Assembly: GCF_002836975.1 (NCBI RefSeq)
Contig: NZ_NIJK01000039.1
Coordinates: 1 to 64,000, forward strand
DNA from: Shewanella indica
Lineage (GTDB): Bacteria; Pseudomonadota; Gammaproteobacteria; Enterobacterales; Shewanellaceae
DNA length: 64,000 bases
Direction of reading: 5' to 3'
The notes under the pieces: model-generated
Seen by the model: the letters and a program-made list of their open reading frames with translations, nothing else
What the model was told of the DNA's origin: nothing
Databases searched by the model: none
Made by a program: the position numbers and the translations under genes
In this document: positions 1-9,393 of the stretch, piece after piece
Position numbering within the stretch: the first letter of the stretch is position 1
How the letters are laid out: each line of letters starts with the position of its first letter

Positions 1-3
1 TAA

Positions 4-80
4 GCGCATGTAGCTCAGCTGGATAGAGTACCTGGCTACGAACCAGGCGGTCGGAGGTTCGACTCCTTCCATGCGCACCA
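4..80 (+). tRNA. tRNA-Arg (anticodon ACG), copy 1
   Basis: A complete cloverleaf is visible. The acceptor arms GCGCATG and CATGCGC pair fully, the anticodon stem CCTGG/CCAGG encloses the loop CTACGAA with anticodon ACG, the T arm carries GGTTCGACTCC, and the 3' CCA is encoded. The gene is identical over all 77 bases to the copy at 227-303. Confidence 0.96.
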
Positions 81-88
81 ATTTACGC

Positions 89-180
89 GGAGAGGTGGCC
101 GAGTGGCCGAAGGCGCTCCCCTGCTAAGGGAGTATGGGCTTTATCTCCCATCGAGGGTTCGAATCCCTCCTTCTCCGCCA
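89..180 (+). tRNA. tRNA-Ser (anticodon GCT)
   Basis: This is a class II tRNA with a long variable arm. Acceptor GGAGAGG pairs with CTTCTCC (one G-U). The anticodon loop CTGCTAA reads anticodon GCT (serine AGC/AGU codons). The variable arm is a hairpin (ATGGG/CCCAT type) and CCA is encoded. It lies 8 bases behind the first tRNA-Arg and is probably co-transcribed with it. Confidence 0.96.
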
Positions 181-226
181 TTCTTTACTATACTCTGAGA
201 GCCAAGCTTTCTGAGTTCCGGATTAA

Positions 227-303
227 GCGCATGTAGCTCAGCTGGATAGAGTACCTGGCTACGAACCAGGCGGTCGGAGGTTCGACTCCTTCCATGCGCA
301 CCA
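227..303 (+). tRNA. tRNA-Arg (anticodon ACG), copy 2
   Basis: This is an exact second copy of the tRNA at 4-80, including the TAA just before it, so it looks like a recent duplication around the tRNA-Ser. The anticodon is ACG and the CCA end is encoded. A strong intrinsic terminator follows at 321. Confidence 0.96.
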
Positions 304-320
304 AATAGCAAAGAAGTAAG

Positions 321-346
321 ACGCCCCGCAATCGCGGGGCGTTTTG
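321..346 (+). terminator. intrinsic terminator of the tRNA operon
   Basis: A perfect 9-bp stem ACGCCCCGC / GCGGGGCGT with loop AATC is followed by TTT. It stands 18 bases behind the last tRNA. Confidence 0.9.
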
Positions 347-993
347 CTATCTGACTCTTACCCGTTTGTAATTACTTTCCTGTGGTGTTTTATCCGAAAA
401 CTTGCCCGCGGAGATACAGGTTCATTTGCGCCTTGCGATAAAGTCCTCCTCTGGGCCTTACACCTGCTTTGCTTACCATTTCGCTGTTGCTTCAGGCTGC
501 GGCTGCTAACCGGGCTGATTGATTTTTAGGGAATCCATCACGGACAACTTCACCGCGGGAAGCGAACTTACCCGGATAAAATTAACGGCTCCCCATTTAT
601 ATTCATAATGCCTCTATGTTGAAGCTCACTGGTCTTACAGACATTCTCTATGTCAGCTTTACTTCATATTGATAGTGTCATTGTCTTTTCCTTAAAAACT
701 CAAGATGAATATTTATGAATCATCATCCTCTTTGAAGTTTTATTGATTTATTTTGGTATGACCAATTTACATTGGTAGGGGTTGTTTGTTATAGATTGGT
801 TATCGTTTTTGACCTAAGTCACATAGTCTGGCAGAGGCTGGCCTGCTAGGCTAAAACATCTAATGACAGAAAATCATATTTTTTCGCATATTTATTATTG
901 GTGTTAGCTCCTGGGGGAGTGAGCGTTATCGCCCCAAGCAAATCATAGACAGGAAAAGGCCTGCCAATCTGTTAACAAAATGAGGAAGATATA
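347..993. other. gene-free region upstream of oadG
   Basis: About 650 bases without a convincing gene. The longest open frame, about 60 codons at 344-529, starts inside the terminator, has no ribosome binding site and resembles no known family. The AT-rich stretch 600-900 probably holds the oad promoter; a Crp-like palindrome lies at 808-823. Confidence 0.6.
808..823 (+). promoter_or_regulatory. possible Crp site upstream of oadGAB
   Basis: TTTGA-N6-TCACA matches the Crp consensus TGTGA-N6-TCACA with one mismatch. It lies about 170 bases before oadG, a reasonable place for control of an organic-acid pathway. The assignment rests on sequence similarity only. Confidence 0.35.
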
Positions 994-1260
994 ATGTCGC
1001 TTTCTGAGCAACTCTTGGAAGCCGTGGGGATTATGCTGCTTGGTATGGGGCTGGTTTATCTGTTCTTGGGGCTGCTGATTTTGGGGATCAGAGTATCGGC
1101 ACGCTATTTGGCCCCCAAACCCAATTTGGAACAGAGTCAGTCACAAACTCAGGGCATGGGAGGGGCGCAATTCACAGTCGCGCCCCAGGCCGGTGCGCCC
1201 ACGCCGCAACAGTTGGCAGCTATTAGCTGTGCCATTCACCAATACCGCAAACAGGCTTAA
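994..1260 (+). CDS. oadG: oxaloacetate decarboxylase gamma subunit
   Basis: This 88-residue protein has one N-terminal membrane helix (about residues 10-33, rich in Leu, Gly and Met) followed by a polar, Gln- and Pro-rich tail. That is the layout of OadG, the small subunit that anchors the soluble alpha subunit to the membrane beta subunit and helps assembly through zinc binding at its C-terminus. The start is supported by GAGGAAG seven bases before ATG. It is the first gene of the oadG-oadA-oadB operon, with only 26 bases to oadA. Family members are very divergent, so context carries much of the assignment. Confidence 0.9.
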   Translation: MSLSEQLLEAVGIMLLGMGLVYLFLGLLILGIRVSARYLAPKPNLEQSQSQTQGMGGAQFTVAPQAGAPTPQQLAAISCAIHQYRKQA

Positions 1261-1286
1261 CTGCCGTAATCTGATGGATAAGAAAG

Positions 1287-3077
1287 ATGAGTAAAGCTTT
1301 AGCATTAACCGACGTTGTCCTACGGGATGCTCACCAATCATTATTGGCAACCAGAATGCGTATCGACGATATGTTGCCAATCGCCGCCAAGTTGGACAGT
1401 GTTGGCTTCTGGTCCCTGGAATCCTGGGGCGGTGCTACCTTCGATGCCTGTATCCGTTATTTGGGTGAGGACCCCTGGGAGCGGATCCGGGCGCTGAAAC
1501 AGGCCATGCCCAATACCCCGCAGCAGATGTTATTGAGGGGCCAGAATTTGCTGGGTTATCGCCATTACAGTGACGACTTGGTGACCCGGTTTGTCGAGCG
1601 CGCCCATGAGAGCGGGGTCGATGTATTCCGGGTGTTCGATGCCATGAATGATGTGCGCAACTTGCAAGCCGCGCTGAAAGCCGTGATTGATGTCGGTGCC
1701 CATGCCCAGGGCACAATTTCTTACACCACAAGCCCAGTACATACACTGCAAACCTGGCTGACCATGGCCAAACAGCTGGAAGATATGGGCTGCCATTCAC
1801 TCTGTATCAAGGATATGGCCGGTTTGCTCAAGCCGATGGAGGCATTTGAGCTAATAAGCCGCTTGAAGTCGGAAACCGATCTCTTGATCACCATGCAGTG
1901 CCATGCCACCACAGGGTTATCGACTGCCACTTATCAAAAGGCGATTGAGGCCGGGGTCGATGTGCTGGATACGGCCATCTCTTCCATGAGTCAAACCTAT
2001 GGTCACAGTGCCACAGAAACTCTGGTAGCCATGGTTGAAGATACCGATAGGGCGACAGGCTATGACTTAGCGCTGCTGGAGGAGATTGCTGCCTATTTCC
2101 GTGAAGTCAGAAAAAAATATGCCCGTTTCGAAGGGGCACTAAAGGGCATAGATTCACGCATTCTGCGGGCTCAGGTGCCGGGTGGCATGCTGACCAATAT
2201 GGAAAACCAGCTCAGAGAGCAGGGCGCCGAGGATAAGCTGGATCTGGTGCTCGAGGAGATCCCAAGAGTGCGGGAAGATCTGGGTTTTATTCCACTTGTG
2301 ACCCCCACCTCTCAGATTGTCGGTACTCAGGCAGTAATCAATGTGCTGATGGGCGAGCGCTATAAGTCGCTCACCAAGGAGACGGAAGGCGTGCTCAAGG
2401 GCGAATATGGCGCCACCCCGGCCAAGGTAAACAGTGAATTGCAACAGCGGGTGTTGCAGGGGGCCGAGCCTGTCAGTTGCCGCCCGGCCGATCTGCTCGT
2501 GCCTGAGCTTGAACATCTGCGGGCCGAACTGGCCGAAAAAGCGTTGGCACAAGGCCTGAGCCTTAGTGAAGAGCGCGACGATGATGTGCTGACTTATGCA
2601 CTGTTCCCGCAAATTGGCCTGCAGTTTATTAAGAACCGTGGCAATCCTGCGGCATTTGAACCTAAGCCAGAGTTGGAAGCTCCTCAGCCACAAGCAACTC
2701 AAACCAAGGCTGGTGGTCGTCAGCCGGAGGTTTATACCGTGGATGTACAGGGGCAGCGCTTTGTGGTGCAGGTCAGTGAAGGCGGTGATATCAATCAGAT
2801 AGCGCCTTTGCCGGTGGCAGAGCTCCAGGCCTCCCCTGTGCAGGCTCCTGCTGTCTCTGGCCCGGAACTGGAGATGAGCGCGCCGCTTTCCGGCAATATC
2901 TTTAAGGTACAGGTGGTCGCCGGAGACAGCGTTCGCGCCGGTGATGTCGTTATCATCCTCGAAGCGATGAAGATGGAAACTGAGATCCGGGCTCAGGCCG
3001 ATGGTGTGGTCAGTCGTATTCTGGTCAAGGAAGGCGATGCCGTCAGCGTTGGTACCAAGCTGTTGGCGCTGGCCTAA
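1287..3077 (+). CDS. oadA: oxaloacetate decarboxylase alpha subunit (biotin-dependent carboxyltransferase)
   Basis: This 596-residue protein transfers the carboxyl group from oxaloacetate to biotin, giving pyruvate; the beta subunit then uses carboxybiotin decarboxylation to pump sodium out. The N-terminal half is a carboxyltransferase TIM barrel ([17 protein letters not shown] near the start, then the [15 protein letters not shown] block). A Pro/Ala/Gln-rich linker follows around residues 455-530. The C-terminal biotinyl domain has the EAMKMETE motif with the biotin-accepting Lys at about residue 562. Length and domain order fit OadA; pyruvate carboxylase subunit B is the nearest alternative, but oadG and oadB on either side settle it. 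Confidence 0.97.
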   Translation: MSKALALTDVVLRDAHQSLLATRMRIDDMLPIAAKLDSVGFWSLESWGGATFDACIRYLGEDPWERIRALKQAMPNTPQQMLLRGQNLLGYRHYSDDLVTRFVERAHESGVDVFRVFDAMNDVRNLQAALKAVIDVGAHAQGTISYTTSPVHTLQTWLTMAKQLEDMGCHSLCIKDMAGLLKPMEAFELISRLKSETDLLITMQCHATTGLSTATYQKAIEAGVDVLDTAISSMSQTYGHSATETLVAMVEDTDRATGYDLALLEEIAAYFREVRKKYARFEGALKGIDSRILRAQVPGGMLTNMENQLREQGAEDKLDLVLEEIPRVREDLGFIPLVTPTSQIVGTQAVINVLMGERYKSLTKETEGVLKGEYGATPAKVNSELQQRVLQGAEPVSCRPADLLVPELEHLRAELAEKALAQGLSLSEERDDDVLTYALFPQIGLQFIKNRGNPAAFEPKPELEAPQPQATQTKAGGRQPEVYTVDVQGQRFVVQVSEGGDINQIAPLPVAELQASPVQAPAVSGPELEMSAPLSGNIFKVQVVAGDSVRAGDVVIILEAMKMETEIRAQADGVVSRILVKEGDAVSVGTKLLALA

Positions 3078-3086
3078 GGAGCGATT

Positions 3087-4220
3087 ATGGATGGTTTACT
3101 CGCTTTTTGGTCCGCGACGGGAATAGCGCATTTTACCTGGCCACAGGCCTTGATGATGTTGGTTGGCGCCTTGCTGTTGTATCTGGCAATAGTACGCAAG
3201 TTTGAGCCATTGTTACTGCTGCCCATCGGCTTCGGCGCCATTTTGGCCAATATCCCCAACGCAGGTTTTACCGAGGAAAATGGGCTGCTCTACTATGTTT
3301 ATCACGTGGGCATAGATACCGGCATTTTTCCGCTGCTGATCTTTATGGGGGTCGGAGCTATGACAGATTTCGGTGCCCTGATAGCCAACCCCAAGACGCT
3401 ATTGCTGGGCGCGGCCGCTCAGTTCGGGATCTTCGCCACCCTGATTGGTGCGATAGCCCTGAACCTGGTACCCGGGTTTGAGTTCAGTATGCAGGATGCC
3501 GGTGCCATTGCCATTATAGGCGGCGCCGATGGTCCAACGGCCATTTTCCTCGCCTCCAAACTGGCGCCTGATTTGTTAGGCGCCATTGCGGTGGCGGCAT
3601 ACTCCTACATGGCCTTGGTGCCGCTTATTCAGCCTCCCATCATGCGAGCTTTGACCACGGAAGCCGAGCGGCAGATCAAGATGGAACAGCTACGGGAAGT
3701 CAGCAAGAAGGAGAAGATTATCTTCCCCCTTATGGTGCTGGGAATGACTATATTGTTTTTGCCGACAGCGACTCCCCTGGTGGGCATGTTCTGTCTCGGA
3801 AACCTGATGCGCGAATCCGGAGTGGTGGATAGACTTTCCAACACGGCGCAAAACGAACTTATCAATATCGTCACTATTTTCCTCGGATTGGCGGTGGGTT
3901 CCAAGCTCTCGGCCGAGCAGTTTCTTCGGGTCGAAACGCTGGGGATCTTGCTGCTCGGGGCGGTGGCTTTCAGCATTGGCACCGCTGCCGGGGTCTTGAT
4001 GGCCAAGCTTATGTGTAAACTCAGTGGCGGCAAGGTCAACCCCTTGATTGGTGCCGCCGGGGTCTCGGCTGTTCCCATGGCCGCCAGGGTGGTGAATAAG
4101 GTTGGGCTAGAGGCCAATCAGCAAAACTTCCTGTTGATGCACGCCATGGGCCCCAATGTGGCCGGTGTGCTGGGCAGTGCGGTCGCTGCCGGTATTCTGC
4201 TGGCGGTATTGGGCAACTGA
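3087..4220 (+). CDS. oadB: oxaloacetate decarboxylase beta subunit (sodium pump)
   Basis: This 377-residue polytopic membrane protein is the sodium-translocating subunit, which decarboxylates carboxybiotin and exports Na+. Hydrophobic segments fill most of its length. The family motif GGADGPT lies at residues 145-151, with Asp148 matching the conserved ion-coupling aspartate region, and a second conserved stretch [18 protein letters not shown] is near the C-terminus. It starts 10 bases after oadA behind GGAG. A terminator follows at 4263. Confidence 0.97.
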   Translation: MDGLLAFWSATGIAHFTWPQALMMLVGALLLYLAIVRKFEPLLLLPIGFGAILANIPNAGFTEENGLLYYVYHVGIDTGIFPLLIFMGVGAMTDFGALIANPKTLLLGAAAQFGIFATLIGAIALNLVPGFEFSMQDAGAIAIIGGADGPTAIFLASKLAPDLLGAIAVAAYSYMALVPLIQPPIMRALTTEAERQIKMEQLREVSKKEKIIFPLMVLGMTILFLPTATPLVGMFCLGNLMRESGVVDRLSNTAQNELINIVTIFLGLAVGSKLSAEQFLRVETLGILLLGAVAFSIGTAAGVLMAKLMCKLSGGKVNPLIGAAGVSAVPMAARVVNKVGLEANQQNFLLMHAMGPNVAGVLGSAVAAGILLAVLGN

Positions 4221-4262
4221 GTGCTTTAAGCGCTGAATAGCTGAGTGCCATGACGTTAAAAA

Positions 4263-4302
4263 ATAACCGGCGTAGCCAGTGGCCGCGCCGGTTATCGGTT
4301 TT
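4263..4302 (+). terminator. intrinsic terminator after oadB
   Basis: A 10-bp stem ATAACCGGCG / CGCCGGTTAT with a 13-base loop is followed by CGGTTTT. It stands between oadB and the convergent minus-strand genes and may serve both directions. Confidence 0.75.
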
Positions 4303-4403
4303 AAGGCTTGCTAGCGGGCAATCTGCAACGCGCGGGTTTTGGTGCTCTCTGGGTTAGCTCAAGCAATCATTTCAAAGGCTCATTTCAAGGGCTTATCAAA
4401 AGC

Positions 4404-4571
4404 TCAGGCCGTCAGCCAGATGGCCAGTGACAACAGGGCTATCAAGGTGCCACTGACGCCAATTATCCAAATAAAACCGCGTTTCCCCTGCGCCAGAGGG
4501 ACTCTATTGAAGTGTAAAAATGCTATCCAGAATAGGGACAGGATAATAGGCAGAAACAAAAGACGGGCCAT
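4404..4571 (-). CDS. 55-residue two-helix membrane protein of unknown function
   Basis: A short reading frame on the minus strand encodes 55 residues beginning MARLLFLPIILSLFWIAF. Two hydrophobic segments (about residues 3-20 and 33-53) are separated by a short basic loop (RVPLAQGKRG), so it should be a hairpin in the inner membrane. It starts 28 bases behind the stop of the PD-(D/E)XK nuclease gene, so the two are probably one transcript. The ribosome binding site is weak. No family is recognised. The hydrophobic pattern, basic loop and operon position argue for a real gene. Confidence 0.6.
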   Translation of the reverse strand: MARLLFLPIILSLFWIAFLHFNRVPLAQGKRGFIWIIGVSGTLIALLSLAIWLTA

Positions 4572-4599
4572 GATTGCTCACTATTCAAAGAGATATGGC

Positions 4600-5586
4600 T
4601 TAATCATAGACTGGGATGCTTACGGAGTACCAGTCAGATGCTTTAATATTGCTCGCTGCAATGCCTTTATCCGCCAGCACCTGAATTAACATCTGCCTCA
4701 GTTTCTTGGCTTGGGCAATGGATTGCTGCACTTGTGGTTGGACATCTTCGAATTTGTCTTTAAAAGGGTCAATGGGCGGCGTAGGCAGTTCCATCACGAC
4801 AGACTTGCCGGAGCGTTTGATCATGAGTCCTGTGCTTGCATATGCACCGAAGGCTTGTGTGAGCATATCAAGCTGCTCGGCTGCTCCCAGAAACATGATT
4901 TTGACCAGGCTTCCTGCCAATTGATGAACGATGCGGATTTGCTTATTGGGCAGTAGCGGGTAGAAATGCAGCCAGGAATGTCCGGCGGCGCGGTTTTTGG
5001 GGGGTTCCGGGTTCAACTCCGGGTGATGTCTTTTCGCAAACTCAAGATAACTCCTGGCAAATTCTGTGACTTCGGGGCTAATGCTGGGCAGGTATCCGCG
5101 TCTTTGCTTGCTGATGCTCTCGGCCATAAGCCGTGCCCGGTACCATGCCCCTTGGGCGACAAAGTACGCCATGAGTTCCTCATAGGCGATGGTTTTATCA
5201 TAGGGCTCATTGTTGGATGCCAGGTATTTTTGCGGAGCCAACAGACAGGTGCGAAAATCGACCCAATAGCCCTGTTCTATCCCATGCTCGCCACGGTAGC
5301 GATACCTTAACCCTTGTTGCTGTTGTGGCGTTGCATCTATCTTGTTTTCGATAAGAATGGCTTGATGGGAGCCGTCATTGGACTTGAAAATCACCACGAG
5401 ATCCGACTCGCCGTATTGGTTGTGAATGACAGAATGCCAGGCGCCGACAAACTCTACGATGTGGTGGAATTCATATACCCGGGAAACCAACCAATTGCAG
5501 AAGGCCATTGAAGTGTGGCACTCCTCCAGCAACATCAAATCAATATCCCGCTCCTGAACAGATTGAATAAAGTTCAGCTCCTGCAT
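4600..5586 (-). CDS. PD-(D/E)XK nuclease superfamily protein
   Basis: This 328-residue protein has the fold signature near its N-terminus: Glu60-Ser-Asp62 followed by Glu80-Asn-Lys82 inside AILIENKIDA, which is the D...ExK catalytic core. A Gln-rich helix (TPQQQQGLRYRYRGE) follows, as is usual in this group. It is therefore probably a metal-dependent DNA nuclease or a DNA-binding relative; the substrate cannot be told. It has no signal peptide and should be cytosolic. It is read towards the small membrane protein at 4404 and away from the yqaA-like gene. A defence or repair role is possible, but nothing nearby proves it. Confidence 0.75.
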   Translation of the reverse strand: MQELNFIQSVQERDIDLMLLEECHTSMAFCNWLVSRVYEFHHIVEFVGAWHSVIHNQYGESDLVVIFKSNDGSHQAILIENKIDATPQQQQGLRYRYRGEHGIEQGYWVDFRTCLLAPQKYLASNNEPYDKTIAYEELMAYFVAQGAWYRARLMAESISKQRRGYLPSISPEVTEFARSYLEFAKRHHPELNPEPPKNRAAGHSWLHFYPLLPNKQIRIVHQLAGSLVKIMFLGAAEQLDMLTQAFGAYASTGLMIKRSGKSVVMELPTPPIDPFKDKFEDVQPQVQQSIAQAKKLRQMLIQVLADKGIAASNIKASDWYSVSIPVYD

Positions 5587-5801
5587 TTATGACTCCTTTC
5601 CTTGTCTATCTTAGGGCTGGTTTTAACCCCTGGTTTTGTGGCTTTCTATCGCGATTGTATGATTTAAACTCTTGAGACTCAGCTGGGCAAGGGCGCCATT
5701 TTCTTATATCTTTCAGCACTAAAAAATCAGTATTTATCCATTTATCTTTAAAGTCCGCCTGGCCGGGCCTTTGATTCAAGCAGTATGCAGGAAGGTATCA
5801 T

Positions 5802-6227
5802 ATGTGGGAACTCTGGCTGATGTTCAGCGGCGCTTTTTTGGCGGCGACATTGCTGCCTGGAGGCTCGGAAGTCTTGTTGCTGGCTTTGCTGGACAAACAG
5901 CCGGAGATGGCATGGTCGCTGCTGCTTAGCGCCACTATAGGCAACACCTTGGGGGCCTTGAGCAGCTATCTACTTGGGCTCTTGGGGCGCAAGGCGGTCA
6001 CGCCCGAGCAACTCGACAGCGGTCGCCACAAGCAGGCGCTGGCGTTGCTGAAGCGCTACGGCTATTGGGCCTTGTTACTTTCCTGGGTGCCGCTGATTGG
6101 CGATATTCTGTGCCTTTTAGCAGGTTGGATGAAACTTCCTCTTACAAAATCCACTCTGATGATTTTGACAGGCAAGGGCCTGCGCTATTTGATAATTGTG
6201 TTGTTGGCTTTAGAGTGGCTGCAATGA
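5802..6227 (+). CDS. yqaA: YqaA-type small membrane protein (DedA/SNARE-associated-like)
   Basis: This 141-residue membrane protein carries the LPGGSEVLLLALL block typical of YqaA, plus several hydrophobic helices (about residues 2-30, 38-58, 85-108 and 115-138) with short polar loops. YqaA proteins are related to the DedA family of inner-membrane lipid transport and envelope-homeostasis proteins; the exact role of YqaA is not established. The start has AGGAAGG about seven bases before ATG. It stands alone, upstream of the M16 protease gene. Confidence 0.8.
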   Translation: MWELWLMFSGAFLAATLLPGGSEVLLLALLDKQPEMAWSLLLSATIGNTLGALSSYLLGLLGRKAVTPEQLDSGRHKQALALLKRYGYWALLLSWVPLIGDILCLLAGWMKLPLTKSTLMILTGKGLRYLIIVLLALEWLQ

Positions 6228-6264
6228 GTTTTTGAGTTTGGTTTCCGGTTGAAGGAGTAACATT

Positions 6265-9120
6265 TTGAAGAAATGGTTATTGGCGGCGGCGATTTCGGCC
6301 GCATTGGCGGGTTGCTCAGTGCAAACCGACACAGGATTGGCTGAGGTTTCCTCGGTACAACTGCCGGCAGGAGTGACTCTCATCGAGTCGGTCACCCCCA
6401 AGGCCGGTGAAGTCGGTATCCCTTACAGCAAGTATCGCTTGGCCAACGGCCTAACCGTGATACTGCATCAGGACAATTCTGATCCTCTGGTGCATGTGGA
6501 TGTGACCTATCATGTGGGCTCGGCCAGAGAGCAGGCGGGGCGCAGTGGTTTTGCTCATCTGTTTGAACATATGATGTTCCAGGGCTCTGAAAATGTGGCC
6601 GATGAACAGCATTTCAAGATAGTCACCGAAGCCGGCGGCACCTTGAACGGCACCACCAACACAGACCGCACCAACTATTTTGAAACTGTTCCCAGTAATC
6701 AATTGGAAAAAATGCTTTGGCTGGAGTCGGATCGCATGGGCTACCTGCTTCCGGCCCTGACCGACAAGAAATTTGAAGTGCAGCGGGAAACCGTGAAAAA
6801 CGAACGGGCCCAGCGCATCGATAACCGTCCTTATGGGCGGATGAATGAACGCTTCAATCAGGCGTTTTATCCCGCAGGTCATCCCTATTCCTGGCCTGTT
6901 ATCGGTTGGCCGGAGGATCTCGACCGCGCCACGCCTGACGATGTAAGACACTTTTTCCAGCGCTGGTATGGCCCCAACAATGCCACTCTGACCATAGGCG
7001 GCGATATAGATACCGCGCAAACACTGGCCTGGGTCAGCAAGTACTTTGGCGATATTCCCAAAGGGCCTGAAGTAGCAGACGAGGCCAAGCCTTTGGTAAC
7101 GCTGGACAAGAGCCGCTATATCTCGATGGAAGATAAGGTCCATCTGCCACTCATCCGCATGGCCTTCCCAACCGTTTATGCCCGTCACCAGGATGAGGCT
7201 GCGCTGGATCTGCTGGCCAATATTCTCGGAGGCGGCAAGACCTCGCTGGTTTACAAGAATCTGGTGAAAGATGGTTATGCGGTGCAGGCCGGGGTCAGTC
7301 ATCCTTGCCAGGAGCTTGCCTGTCAAATGTCCATCTACGCCTTGGCCAATCCGGCCAAGGGCGGAGCACTGGCGCCGATAGAGGACAAGATCCGCGAATC
7401 GATTGCCGAATTTGAACAGCGGGGCGTCACAGATGAAGATCTGCAGAAGGTCAAGGTGCAGTTCCGCGCCGACAGTATCTTCTCGCTGCAGAGTGTGTCG
7501 GGCAAGGTGTCCAACCTGGCCTATAACCAGACATTCGCCGGTGATCCCAATCAGATAGCCAAAGATTTGGCCCGCTATGATGCTGTGACCAAAGAAGATG
7601 TGATGCGGGTATTCAAGCGCTACATCAAGGATAAGCCCAGCGTGGTGATGAGCGTTGTGCCCATGGGCGCCAAGGCGCTGGTGGCCAAGGCCGATAACTT
7701 TACCCCGCCTGAGCCAAGGGTTGCCGCCGAAGCCGTTGCCGGGTTGCAGCAGGCCGTAAGTGCCAACAGCAGTTTCGATCGCAGTAAGATCCCCGCTGCC
7801 GGCAAGGCGCCCTCCATGCAGGTGCCCAAGCTTTGGTCTGCCCAGCTGAACAACGGTATCAGTGTCATGGGCACCGAAAGCCATGAAACGCCTACTACCG
7901 AGCTGGTTATCTATCTCAACGGCGGTCACAGACTGGTGCCGGTGGAAAAGGCCGGGCTCGCCGGTTTGACCGCGGCCATGCTTAATGAGTCCAGCGCCAA
8001 ACGCAGCAGTGAAGAACTGGCCCAGGCGCTGGAGCTGCTGGGATCTTCCGTGATGTTTGACAGTAGCGGCTATCAAAGCAGCATCCGGATCTCGGCTTTG
8101 ACCGAAAACCTGGATAAGACCCTGGCAATAGTCGAAGAAAGGCTGTTTGAGCCAGGCTTCAAGGAAGCCGATTTCGAGCGGGTAAAACAGCAACAGTTGC
8201 AGAGCCTGCAACATCTGGCATCGGATCCCAACTATCTGGCCGAAGAGGGATTCAGCAAGTTGCTGTTTGGCAGCCAGACCAGTCTCGGTGTCAATGATAA
8301 CGGCACGCTTGAGAGTGTCAGCCAGCTGACGCTCGATGATATCAAGGCTTTCTATAAGGAGCAGTATCGCGCCGGTAACGCTCAACTGGTGGCGGTAACC
8401 GACCTGCCACGCGAGCAGTTAATCGGCAAGCTCAAGGGATTAGAGTCCTGGGGCGGTCAGGCGGTGTCTTTGCCGGCCTTGAGTGAGCTGCCCGAGGGCA
8501 AACCCGGAGTGGTATTCCTTATCGATAAGCCGGGAGCGGCCCAGTCGGTTATCAGCATAGGCAAGCGTGCCCTGCCTTACGATGCCACGGGCGACTTCTT
8601 CAAGGCTTACTTGATGAACTATCCTTTAGGCGGCGCCTTCAACAGCCGTATCAACCTTAACCTCAGGGAAGACAAGGGCTACACCTATGGTGCCCGCAGC
8701 TTCTTCAGTGGTGGGATTGAGCAGGGCTACTTCAAAGCGGGTGCCAGCGTTCGCAGTGATGTCACCGACAAGGCGCTGGCCGAGTTTATCAAGGAGCTCA
8801 AGGCTTATCATGATAAGGGGATGACGACACAAGAGCTTAACTTTATGCGGGCCTCCATCTCTCAGGGTAAGGCTTTGGATTATGAAACGCCTTATCAAAA
8901 GGCCGGTTTTATCCGCATGATCCAGAAGTACGGTCTGAGCGATGATTTTACCGCCCGTCAGGATGAGATTATCAATGATGCCACGCTGGGCAGCCTCAAT
9001 GAATTGGCTAAAGAATGGTTGGATCCTGCCAGCATGCAGATATTGGTGGTCGGGGATAAAAATCTTATTGAGCCCGGGATTAAGGCAATGGGTTATTCAG
9101 TGATCAATCTGCCCTTGTAA
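6265..9120 (+). CDS. M16-family zinc metallopeptidase lipoprotein
   Basis: This 951-residue protein has a lipoprotein signal (MKKWLLAAAISAALAGC, lipidated Cys17), so it should be anchored in the periplasm. The inverted zinc motif HLFEH (His98, Glu101, His102) is intact, followed by the ETVKNERAQR segment that supplies the third ligand. The chain holds two M16 halves, an active N-terminal one and a C-terminal one ending in SRINLNLREDKGYTYGARS, the substrate-binding R...GYTY element. Such tandem proteins degrade peptides inside a clam-shell chamber. GAAGGAGT precedes the start. A terminator follows at 9186. Confidence 0.92.
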   Translation: MKKWLLAAAISAALAGCSVQTDTGLAEVSSVQLPAGVTLIESVTPKAGEVGIPYSKYRLANGLTVILHQDNSDPLVHVDVTYHVGSAREQAGRSGFAHLFEHMMFQGSENVADEQHFKIVTEAGGTLNGTTNTDRTNYFETVPSNQLEKMLWLESDRMGYLLPALTDKKFEVQRETVKNERAQRIDNRPYGRMNERFNQAFYPAGHPYSWPVIGWPEDLDRATPDDVRHFFQRWYGPNNATLTIGGDIDTAQTLAWVSKYFGDIPKGPEVADEAKPLVTLDKSRYISMEDKVHLPLIRMAFPTVYARHQDEAALDLLANILGGGKTSLVYKNLVKDGYAVQAGVSHPCQELACQMSIYALANPAKGGALAPIEDKIRESIAEFEQRGVTDEDLQKVKVQFRADSIFSLQSVSGKVSNLAYNQTFAGDPNQIAKDLARYDAVTKEDVMRVFKRYIKDKPSVVMSVVPMGAKALVAKADNFTPPEPRVAAEAVAGLQQAVSANSSFDRSKIPAAGKAPSMQVPKLWSAQLNNGISVMGTESHETPTTELVIYLNGGHRLVPVEKAGLAGLTAAMLNESSAKRSSEELAQALELLGSSVMFDSSGYQSSIRISALTENLDKTLAIVEERLFEPGFKEADFERVKQQQLQSLQHLASDPNYLAEEGFSKLLFGSQTSLGVNDNGTLESVSQLTLDDIKAFYKEQYRAGNAQLVAVTDLPREQLIGKLKGLESWGGQAVSLPALSELPEGKPGVVFLIDKPGAAQSVISIGKRALPYDATGDFFKAYLMNYPLGGAFNSRINLNLREDKGYTYGARSFFSGGIEQGYFKAGASVRSDVTDKALAEFIKELKAYHDKGMTTQELNFMRASISQGKALDYETPYQKAGFIRMIQKYGLSDDFTARQDEIINDATLGSLNELAKEWLDPASMQILVVGDKNLIEPGIKAMGYSVINLPL

Positions 9121-9185
9121 AACGGCCACTTTGACCCCATATTGATCTTAACCGCAGCGGGTTACGACTCGCTTGCCACTACGCA

Positions 9186-9226
9186 AGGCGGTGATGCTTG
9201 AAAGGGCATCACCGCCTGTGTCTTTT
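9186..9226 (+). terminator. intrinsic terminator after the M16 protease gene
   Basis: A 12-bp perfect stem AGGCGGTGATGC / GCATCACCGCCT with an 8-base loop is followed by GTGTCTTTT. It stands 66 bases behind the stop codon. Confidence 0.85.
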
Positions 9227-9393
9227 AAATTACACTTGCCTGAAAGGCCGCTTAGGCTTTATTTTTGGGCAACCGTCACACAGAGCAGTCCTGTGCCTTT
9301 TGGTGCTGAATACCAAAAGATGAAAGCGGAGCAGGTATGCCCGGGTCTATTGGCCAGATAAAGGCTTAGGCCGCCCAAGCAGAGAACAAGAAT

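Noticed and set aside
344-529. 61-codon frame after the tRNA terminator
   Set aside because: It begins inside the terminator hairpin region, has no ribosome binding site and no recognisable content.
6451-8385. 644-codon minus-strand frame inside the M16 protease gene
   Set aside because: It is an antisense shadow of a gene with intact zinc motifs; the protein is His/Gly/Ile-rich without domains.
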